Shown one piece after another: positions 26,341-31,899 of a stretch of 31,899 bases of DNA. The position numbers and the translations under genes were made by a program. Source of the stretch: Candidatus Thioglobus vulcanius (GTDB taxonomy: Bacteria; Pseudomonadota; Gammaproteobacteria; PS1; Pseudothioglobaceae). The stretch covers positions 1 through 31,899 of the forward strand of contig CAJVCJ010000010.1 of NCBI GenBank assembly GCA_910595855.1, in the 5' to 3' direction. The notes under the pieces were generated by a model. It was given only the letters and a program-made list of their open reading frames with translations, made no database searches and was not told the origin of the DNA. The number at the start of each line of letters is the position of its first letter. Position 1 is the first letter of the stretch.

Positions 26341-26532
26341 TTATTCGTTTTCGTGTGTTGCTAACACATGAACATGTTGCTCGAAATCAATCATTATGCT
26401 GATATTGATTGGTCGACAGCAAACAGAGCAGTCCTCAATATAGCTTTGCTCAAACTCTGAGCAATCCACCTCTATTTCAATTATTTCGCCACAATATGGG
26501 CAATCAATTGAATGCGACTGTATTTCATTCAT
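26341..26532 (-). CDS. CPXCG-motif cysteine-rich small protein
   Basis: This 63-residue acidic protein matches the small CPXCG family (PF14255). It has CPYCGE at 11-16, a lone C24, and CSVCC at 35-39, giving six cysteines that could form a zinc ribbon. The C-terminal DFEQHVHVLATHENE is less conserved. Function is unknown in the family. It overlaps the preceding DUF1289 gene by 8 bp (ATGAATGA) and is probably expressed with it. Confidence 0.85.
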   Translation of the reverse strand: MNEIQSHSIDCPYCGEIIEIEVDCSEFEQSYIEDCSVCCRPINISIMIDFEQHVHVLATHENE

Positions 26533-26701
26533 TGATATTCCTATCGTCTAAATCTTTCATAATGGCCTCTCGAATATCAATTGAGTAATTGATCCATCCG
26601 CTAATTTCACTGCTATGGCGCTTACAACCAACACAATAGTTAGATTTGTTGTATTTGCAAATACCAACACACGGGGTTTTAATGGGTTTATTTTCGTTCA
26701 T
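26525..26701 (-). CDS. DUF1289 family small cysteine protein
   Basis: The 58-residue protein from ATG at 26701 matches DUF1289 (PF06945): PCVGICKY at 10-17, CVGCKR at 23-28, EISGW and a C-terminal REAIMKDL helix. The four cysteines suggest metal or Fe-S binding; the function is unknown. The frame is also open up to a TTG at 26764, but the added residues are not family-like, so the internal ATG is chosen. It is divergent from rhlE across 70 bases. Confidence 0.85.
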   Translation of the reverse strand: MNENKPIKTPCVGICKYNKSNYCVGCKRHSSEISGWINYSIDIREAIMKDLDDRNINE

Positions 26702-26771
26702 TTGCTCATTATAATTTGCTAATACACTTTGCACGGTAAAATACACAGCTTTATTTAAAGACAATTATATT

Positions 26772-28112
26772 ATGGGCTTTACAAAATTAGGTTTATCGGA
26801 CACCATTCTAGAGGCAATAAAAAAGAAGGGTTACGACACGCCATCACCCATTCAAGAAAAATCTATCCCCTTAATTTTAGAGGGCAAGGATGTTATGGCT
26901 GCGGCGCAAACCGGCACAGGAAAGACAGCTGGCTTTACGTTGCCGATTTTGCAGCTATTGTTAAAAGGTCAGCCAACCAAATCAAATCAAGTTCGCACAT
27001 TAATCCTTACGCCAACTCGTGAGCTGGCTGCACAAGTTCAAGAAAGTGTTAGAACATATGGACAAGGCCTTCCACTTAAATCAGCGGTAGTTTTTGGCGG
27101 TGTTAAGATTAATCCACAAATGCAAAAACTTCGTGGTGGTGTTGATATTCTAGTGGCAACACCTGGTCGATTAATTGACCTATATTCACAAAATGCAGTG
27201 AAGTTTGATGAGTTAGAAATCATCGTATTTGATGAAGCTGATAGAATGCTAGATATGGGATTTTTCCCTGATATTAAGCGAATTTTAAAGTTTTTACCTG
27301 CTAAAAGACAGACGTTAATGTTCTCAGCCACCTTTTCTGATGAGATTAGAAAGCTAGCAAAAACCTTAGTTAATAATCCTGTTGAAATTTCTACAGCAGT
27401 GCGTAATACAACGGTTAAATCGGTTAAGCAATGGGTTCATCCAGTTGACAAGTCTAAAAAACAAGCGCTTTTAGCTAAGTTAATTGAAGACAATGCTTGG
27501 TATCAAGTATTGGTGTTTAGTCGTACCAAGCATGGCGCTAACCGTATTGCCACACAACTTGGCAAGAAGGGTATTTCAGCTACGGCCATTCATGGCAATA
27601 AGTCTCAAGCTGCGCGCACAAGAGCGCTTGCTGATTTTAAAAATGGCAAGGTGAATGTATTGGTAGCAACAGATATTGCCGCTCGAGGTATCGATATTGT
27701 TGAACTTCCACATGTGGTTAATTTTGACCTTCCTCATGTGCCTGAAGATTATGTACACCGTATTGGTCGTACCGGTAGAGCGGGCTCAAAAGGTGAAGCA
27801 ATCTCATTGGTAAGTGCAGATGAAATTAAGCAATTGTTTGATATTGAGCGTTTAACTCAAGTCAAGTTGGAGCGAATTATGGTGGATGATTTTGTGCCGG
27901 ATCATAACTTGCCCGATTCTCCAAAAAACATGCCAAAGCCAAGAAACAAAAAGCCTAAAAAGGATAATAAGCGTAACAAGCCAAGATACGGAAAAGATAG
28001 TAATTCTGCTGAAAATAAATCTAAAAAGAAAAAAGGGTTTTGGGGCAATAAGCCAAATAAAAAATCTAATAATAATTCTGATCAAAGCAGAGGTAAAAAA
28101 AATGACAGGTAA
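26772..28112 (+). CDS. rhlE: DEAD-box RNA helicase, RhlE type
   Basis: This is an ATP-dependent RNA helicase of the RhlE group, involved in ribosome assembly and RNA turnover. It has an N-terminal Q motif ([13 protein letters not shown] to PIQ), Walker [10 protein letters not shown] at 44-52, [13 protein letters not shown] at 154-157 in [16 protein letters not shown] in MFSATFSDE, and the second lobe with ARGIDI and [10 protein letters not shown]. The RecA core ends near 375, and a long Lys/Asn/Arg-rich low-complexity tail (to 446) probably binds RNA. It overlaps the next gene by 11 bp. Confidence 0.92.
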   Translation: MGFTKLGLSDTILEAIKKKGYDTPSPIQEKSIPLILEGKDVMAAAQTGTGKTAGFTLPILQLLLKGQPTKSNQVRTLILTPTRELAAQVQESVRTYGQGLPLKSAVVFGGVKINPQMQKLRGGVDILVATPGRLIDLYSQNAVKFDELEIIVFDEADRMLDMGFFPDIKRILKFLPAKRQTLMFSATFSDEIRKLAKTLVNNPVEISTAVRNTTVKSVKQWVHPVDKSKKQALLAKLIEDNAWYQVLVFSRTKHGANRIATQLGKKGISATAIHGNKSQAARTRALADFKNGKVNVLVATDIAARGIDIVELPHVVNFDLPHVPEDYVHRIGRTGRAGSKGEAISLVSADEIKQLFDIERLTQVKLERIMVDDFVPDHNLPDSPKNMPKPRNKKPKKDNKRNKPRYGKDSNSAENKSKKKKGFWGNKPNKKSNNNSDQSRGKKNDR

Positions 28113-28350
28113 ATTGTCAATGTTGCTAGCAGTATTTTTTATGTCAATGTCTGCACAGGCTGGATTATGGGAAAAAATGACTACCATGGGCACTGAAACT
28201 ATTAAGCCAAGCTCTGAGTATTTGATTGAAACTGCTGGTTGGAATATTCGTGTGTATGAATGGATTCCCGCTGATAATCCTAATGCACGCTGTATGTTTG
28301 CTGCAGGCTCGCAAAAAGGTGGTGTTGCTTGTTATTCGATCAATGATTAA
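28102..28350 (+). CDS. small exported protein of unknown function (82 aa)
   Basis: I do not recognise this protein. It starts with ATG inside the last codons of rhlE (11-bp overlap). A signal peptide is evident: a hydrophobic stretch [11 protein letters not shown] and a cleavage site AQA-G at residue 20. The 62-residue mature part holds a motif-like segment [19 protein letters not shown] and two cysteines, C64 and C77, spaced to form a disulfide in the periplasm. Tryptophan, glycine and cysteine content suggests a small folded domain. Coupling to an RNA helicase gene looks positional rather than functional. Confidence 0.65.
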   Translation: MTGKLSMLLAVFFMSMSAQAGLWEKMTTMGTETIKPSSEYLIETAGWNIRVYEWIPADNPNARCMFAAGSQKGGVACYSIND

Positions 28351-28353
28351 TAA

Positions 28354-28428
28354 ATGTTCGCCGTTGAATTACTGATTGTTATTGTATTGGTGGTAATTGT
28401 ATTTTATTTATTAAAAGACAAATTATAG
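28354..28428 (+). CDS. possible 24-residue single-span membrane peptide
   Basis: An ATG three bases after the stop of the exported protein opens a 24-codon frame: a short start (MFAVE), 15 hydrophobic residues rich in Val, Ile and Leu, then YLLKDKL with positive charges. This resembles small membrane peptides that act as subunits of larger complexes. Support is only composition and close spacing; no ribosome-binding site is obvious. Confidence 0.3.
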   Translation: MFAVELLIVIVLVVIVFYLLKDKL

Positions 28429-28442
28429 ATTTGTAAATTATC

Positions 28443-28829
28443 ATGCCCAGCCCTATCATTATTACAATTGTAGAATCTATATTATTTCCAGATTATAGTG
28501 GCTTGTATCAGCAATACAATCTTTCGGAGCGTCGAGTAAACAGTATTCGAAAGGCGCTTACCTTGATTAAAAAACAACCTATAGATTTTATAGTGGTGGA
28601 ATTTTTCTATGCCTATAGTACAAACTACAGTGGCATCTATAAATCTAATATAGAAGTTCTATTGGTTAGCCTTATTAAATACTCTCCAAAAACTAAGGTA
28701 ATTGTACTGGCAAACAAAAAAGAAATAAAGCATATTGATGTTCTTGCTGCGGTGGATTATCCATTACACGGTGTTTTGCAACTTCCCACTTCATTGGCTC
28801 AAATGAAGGCTTTAATCGAAATTTTATAA
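28443..28829 (+). CDS. degenerate receiver-like protein (128 aa)
   Basis: The length and the alternating strand-helix pattern are those of a response-regulator receiver domain (REC): a first strand IIITIVES, a third strand IDFIVVEFF, a fourth strand KTKVIVLANK and a fifth strand GVLQLPTS. The phosphorylation residues are gone: Glu53 sits where the phosphoacceptor Asp is expected, Ala90 replaces the conserved Thr/Ser, and Leu114 replaces the invariant Lys before Pro. The acidic pair after strand 1 is also missing. It may be a phosphorylation-independent receiver acting by protein contacts. It lies 183 bases before the histidine kinase gene. The fold call is inferred from pattern, not from a search. 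Confidence 0.5.
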   Translation: MPSPIIITIVESILFPDYSGLYQQYNLSERRVNSIRKALTLIKKQPIDFIVVEFFYAYSTNYSGIYKSNIEVLLVSLIKYSPKTKVIVLANKKEIKHIDVLAAVDYPLHGVLQLPTSLAQMKALIEIL

Positions 28830-28950
28830 AGTAAATTAAAACAACTGAATAAAGCTCTTATAGTATTTTTTAAAGTCTAAGTACTAATATATTTTTACAA
28901 TAATGGCAATTCCTGATTCTATTGGTATTTATGCCAATTTGCTAAGAATT

Positions 28951-28981
28951 TTGTAGTTAATATTGTATTAATACACTACAA
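28951..28981. promoter_or_regulatory. nested inverted repeat upstream of the sensor kinase
   Basis: TTGTAG and CTACAA form outer arms, with TTAATA/TATTAA nested inside around TTG. The repeat ends 31 bases before the kinase start, where an operator or promoter would lie. It could be a binding site for the encoded response regulator. The AT-rich inner part may be chance. Confidence 0.3.
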
Positions 28982-29012
28982 TAACTTAATTGTATTTATT
29001 GGCGCCGGTTAA

Positions 29013-31160
29013 TTGATTCCTTTATTTAAATTAAAACTCTTAAGATTTATCGTAAGTCTTTGTTTTTTGAGTTTATCTTCTGTGTCCCTCGCCAAAGAAA
29101 TTTCAATAGCTGTTTTGGCATTTTCTGGCACAGAGTATGCCATTCAGACTTGGCAGCCAACCATAGACTATTTGAATCGACACATGCCTGAACATGAATT
29201 TAGTGTGGTTGCAATAGAGCCAAGCGATATAGCATTGTTAGAGAAGCTAGTGGAGCAACAAAAAGTAGATTTTGTTATTACTCAGCCAATTAACTTTGTT
29301 GAGTTGCAAGTCAAGTATGGTGCCACCAGCATTTTGACTTTGGTAGATGAATCAAAGTATGCTAAGTTTGGTTCTGTCATCTTTACACACGCTGATAGTG
29401 ATATTACTAACTTATCTGAGGTTGATGGCCGTTCTATTGCAGGTGCAACACCTAAGGGTTTAGGTGGCTGGTTAATTGGATATAACGAATTAATTAACCA
29501 GGGCGTTAATGTGCTTGAGAGCTCAGATGTGTCCTATTTAGGCGTGCAAGAGAATATTGTTAATGCGGTATTAAGCGGCGCAGTTGATGTTGGCATTGTG
29601 AGAACAGGTGTTATTGAAAGACTGGCTAAAAAAAATCAAATAACATTAAGAGACATAAAAATAATTAATGCTCAAATAGTGGAAAACTTCCCTTATCTTT
29701 TGAGTACTTCGTTATATCCAGAATGGGCTTTTGTGAAAGCAGGTCATGCGTCTAAACGTATTGCAAAAGATATTGCCGCAACACTTCTGAATATGCCGCC
29801 AGGATCAAAAGAGGCTATGGCCAGAGGTTATTGGGAATGGGTAACCCCAATTGACTACCAGCCAATTCACAATTTGATGCAAAAACTACGTATTGGTGTT
29901 TATGAAAACTACGGCAAGATTAGTCTTTTGCAATATATCAAAGATAACTTGCTAATGTCTACATTAGTAGCTTTTTTGTTATTAGTGGCAATCATTTCAG
30001 GCCTTTGGGTGTTAAGGTTGAATGGAAAATTGAAGCAGGTGAATTTTTTTGTTGAACAGCAAAATGATATGATGCTTAATTCTGTATCTGAAGGTATTTA
30101 TGGTGTTAATACATCGGGGCACTGTACCTTTGTTAATCAGTCATTAACCAATATTACCGGCTGGGAAGAGGCGGATATGATTGGCAAAATGCAACATGAT
30201 ATTCTTCATCATACACATGCAGATGGCAGCGCTCATCCTAGTGACGAATGCCCGGTGTATCAAACATTTAAGGACGGTATTACTAGATTTATAAGAGAAG
30301 ATGTCTTTTGGAAAAAGAACGGGGATAGTTTTTTTGTTGAATATAGCGTAACTCCAGTCAAAGATACCTTGGACAATATTACCGGCAGTGTTGTGGTATT
30401 TAGAGATATTACTGATCGTTTAGAGCAGAAACAATTGGAACAAACGCACAGACGTGAGCTTGAGCATATTAATCGATTAAACACGATGGGAGAGTTGGTA
30501 ACCGGTATAGCGCATGAATTAAATCAGCCACTAACAGCGATTGCAACTAGCGCTTTCGCAAGTTCTAAAATGATAGAGGCAGGTAAATGCTCTACTGAAA
30601 AAATGTTGGATGTTTTTGAGGTTATATCCTTACAAGCAGAGCACGCAGCAGGTGTTATTCGACATATGAGAAAATTAAGTGATAAAGCTCAAGTTGAGCG
30701 GTCGATGATTGACATTAACAGTCGAATTAAGGGTGTGGTTACCTTAATATCAACCAATATTAAAGATGCTCATGTCAAATTGGTGCTTAATTTAACAAGC
30801 AATATTCCAGAATTTTTGGCCCAGCCAATTCAGATTGATCAAGCATTAATAAATTTATGTAAAAATGCAATTGATTCAATGGTTGACAGCACTTCTAATA
30901 GGACTTTAACTATTTCAACAAAGGTGAGTGGAAAAATACTTGAAATATCTATAGAAGATTCGGGCAGTGGTATTGACGCAGAAATGCAGAAGCGTTTATT
31001 TGACTCGTTTGCATCTCAAAAAAAGGATGGCATGGGGCTAGGCTTGTCAATTACTCGTAGTATTATTGAGAGGCATTATGGTAATCTGTATTTATCAAGC
31101 ACTTCAAAAAAAGGCTCTATTTTTATAATTAACTTACCTTTGGAAATGAATAAAATATGA
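29013..31160 (+). CDS. PhnD-PAS hybrid sensor histidine kinase, TtrS-like
   Basis: This 715-residue membrane sensor kinase has a signal segment (about 8-27), a periplasmic PhnD-type (phosphate/phosphonate ABC) substrate-binding domain at about 28-285, a membrane span at about 312-334, and a PAS domain at about 345-470 (HHTHADGSAHPSDECP, then DVFWKKNGDSFFVEYS). A HisKA domain follows with H501 in GIAHELNQPLTAI, then an ATPase domain with the N box (INLCKNAIDS), EDSGSGID and GMGLGLSI. The layout is that of TtrS, the tetrathionate sensor. Binding proteins fused to kinases in this way sense small solutes; the ligand here is unknown. The start is TTG at 29013, directly after an in-frame stop. It is coupled to the regulator by ATGA. 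Confidence 0.85.
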   Translation: MIPLFKLKLLRFIVSLCFLSLSSVSLAKEISIAVLAFSGTEYAIQTWQPTIDYLNRHMPEHEFSVVAIEPSDIALLEKLVEQQKVDFVITQPINFVELQVKYGATSILTLVDESKYAKFGSVIFTHADSDITNLSEVDGRSIAGATPKGLGGWLIGYNELINQGVNVLESSDVSYLGVQENIVNAVLSGAVDVGIVRTGVIERLAKKNQITLRDIKIINAQIVENFPYLLSTSLYPEWAFVKAGHASKRIAKDIAATLLNMPPGSKEAMARGYWEWVTPIDYQPIHNLMQKLRIGVYENYGKISLLQYIKDNLLMSTLVAFLLLVAIISGLWVLRLNGKLKQVNFFVEQQNDMMLNSVSEGIYGVNTSGHCTFVNQSLTNITGWEEADMIGKMQHDILHHTHADGSAHPSDECPVYQTFKDGITRFIREDVFWKKNGDSFFVEYSVTPVKDTLDNITGSVVVFRDITDRLEQKQLEQTHRRELEHINRLNTMGELVTGIAHELNQPLTAIATSAFASSKMIEAGKCSTEKMLDVFEVISLQAEHAAGVIRHMRKLSDKAQVERSMIDINSRIKGVVTLISTNIKDAHVKLVLNLTSNIPEFLAQPIQIDQALINLCKNAIDSMVDSTSNRTLTISTKVSGKILEISIEDSGSGIDAEMQKRLFDSFASQKKDGMGLGLSITRSIIERHYGNLYLSSTSKKGSIFIINLPLEMNKI

Positions 31161-31774
31161 ATGAAAACCAAACTGTTTTTATTGTAGATGATGAAAAATC
31201 TGTCCGCGATTCGATTAAGTTTTTGATGGAGTCTATTGGCTTACAAGCAAAAGTATTTTCCTCAGCACAAGAGTATTTGGATCAATTTGATACTAATGCA
31301 CCTGGCTGTCTTATTACCGATATTAGAATGCCTATGATGAGCGGCCTAGATTTGCAGCAAAAGTTATCAGAGAATACGCTACATCCACCAATTATTATGA
31401 TTACTGGCCATGGAGATGTGCCAATGGCTGTTAGTGCAATTCAACAGGGTGCGGTCGATTTTGTAGAAAAGCCGTTTAACAATCAAAAGTTGCTTGATAT
31501 AGTCTATAAAGCCTTAGAAATTGATGCAAAGTGTAGAGGTGAAAATATAAAACTTGGTGATATACAGCAAAAATACCAATATTTAACCGATAAAGAGAGG
31601 CAAGTTTTCGAGTTAATTATTAAAGGTATCCTGAATAAGCAGATAGCCCAGGAATTATTTGTCACTCAATCTGCAATTGAAGCAAGACGTGCCAAAATCA
31701 TGGAAAAGATGCAGGCAAATAATTTGTCCGATCTGATGAGAATGGGTATGGCAATGGGGATGATTGAGGTTTAA
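31157..31774 (+). CDS. FixJ/TtrR-like response regulator
   Basis: This 205-residue regulator has a receiver domain at 1-125 with all active-site residues: D11 and D12, the phosphoacceptor D55 in ITDIRMP, T83 in MITGHGD, and K105 in VEKPF. A LuxR-type helix-turn-helix follows at about 140-195 (LTDKERQVFELIIKG, then NKQIAQELFVTQSAIEARR). The FixJ subfamily pairs with PAS kinases, and TtrR is its tetrathionate member. The 4-bp ATGA overlap makes it the cognate partner of the kinase. Target genes cannot be named from this window. Confidence 0.93.
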   Translation: MNENQTVFIVDDEKSVRDSIKFLMESIGLQAKVFSSAQEYLDQFDTNAPGCLITDIRMPMMSGLDLQQKLSENTLHPPIIMITGHGDVPMAVSAIQQGAVDFVEKPFNNQKLLDIVYKALEIDAKCRGENIKLGDIQQKYQYLTDKERQVFELIIKGILNKQIAQELFVTQSAIEARRAKIMEKMQANNLSDLMRMGMAMGMIEV

Positions 31775-31793
31775 ATCTGCACAATACTTATAC

Positions 31794-31828
31794 TGTGTCA
31801 GACAACACCGATAGTGTTGTCTGACACA
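31794..31828. terminator. perfect 15-bp hairpin without a T-run
   Basis: TGTGTCAGACAACAC is followed by the loop CGATA and then the exact complement GTGTTGTCTGACACA. It lies 20 bases after the response-regulator stop. No U-tract follows on either strand, so it is not a canonical Rho-independent terminator. It may be an mRNA-stabilising or bidirectional hairpin or a palindromic operator. Confidence 0.6.
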
Positions 31829-31854
31829 AGCATCATGCAGAATTTAACTTGATC

Positions 31855-31899
31855 TTAAGGTCTTAAGTAGCTAAAACCCTTTGCTTGAAGCTTTGCAAG
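31855..31899 (-). CDS. possible C-terminus of a minus-strand gene entering the window
   Basis: From the right edge the minus strand reads 14 codons (LAKLQAKGFSYLRP) to a TAA stop. The composition is protein-like and the hairpin at 31794-31828 would sit between two convergent genes. All frames close within about 15 codons here, so the support is thin. Confidence 0.2.
   Translation of the reverse strand, partial: LAKLQAKGFSYLRP

Noticed and set aside
26702..26764. Longer DUF1289 protein from TTG at 26764
   Set aside because: The extra 21 residues precede the family domain, and an ATG is available at 26701 with a normal-length product.
27886..28101. Upstream extension of the 82-residue exported protein inside rhlE
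   Set aside because: The extension would place the signal peptide in the middle of the protein; the ATG at 28102 gives a proper N-terminal signal.

Overview
The window is AT-rich, gene-dense chromosomal DNA from a gammaproteobacterium. It carries about 38 protein genes and two tRNA genes, with almost no intergenic space, no insertion sequences, no phage genes and no CRISPR array. Housekeeping proteins (LpxB, LptM, YhbY, PriA, TilS, AccA, RpoD with an acidic spacer, Orn, RsmE, Aat) fix the broad assignment. A DsrS-like protein (oxidative Dsr sulfur pathway), an orphan CcoS (cbb3 oxidase assembly), phosphoglycolate phosphatase and a PhnD-type sensor kinase resembling tetrathionate sensors point to a streamlined sulfur oxidiser of the SUP05/Thioglobus type. 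That last step is inference.

Layout. (1) 1-4841, plus strand: nudE (5' end outside the window), aat, lptM, lysA, yhbY, lpxB, nadC, a tightly packed run. (2) 4827-12501, minus strand, read right to left: pepP, trpD, orn, ispE, tRNA-Gln(UUG), terminator, prs, rpoD, tRNA-Ile2(CAU), cysQ. (3) 12537-16230: rsmE (+); proC, a YgfX-like membrane protein and a DsrS-like protein (-); gph (+). (4) 16318-20965: bioA and an exported metallo-beta-lactamase-fold hydrolase (+), priA (-), ybeY (+). (5) 20983-23826: accA and tilS (-), a LysE-family exporter (+). (6) 23894-26338: ccoS, then a DUF47 protein, a Pit phosphate transporter and a BolA-family protein (+). (7) 26341-26701: two small cysteine-rich proteins (-). 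(8) 26772-31774, plus strand: an RhlE-type helicase, an 82-residue exported protein, a possible 24-residue membrane peptide, a degenerate receiver protein, then a PhnD-PAS histidine kinase and a FixJ/TtrR-like response regulator. A perfect 15-bp hairpin closes the region.

How the genes fit together. Most encode core metabolism: lysine, NAD, biotin, tryptophan, proline, lipid A, isoprenoid, PRPP and fatty-acid entry steps, plus RNA processing. tRNA-Ile2(CAU) lies just behind rpoD, and TilS, the lysidine synthetase that makes this tRNA read AUA, is about 15 kb away. DUF47 and Pit form a phosphate-uptake pair.

The accessory part most worth attention is 28102-31774: two uncharacterised small proteins and a receiver-like protein without its phosphorylation residues, beside a two-component system whose input domain resembles phosphonate-type binding proteins. 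The strangest detail elsewhere is that the last six codons and the stop of ispE are the first 21 nt of tRNA-Gln. Same-strand gene overlaps are strongly biased to one phase, with six of exactly 8 bp. No intergenic stretch exceeds about 200 bp.
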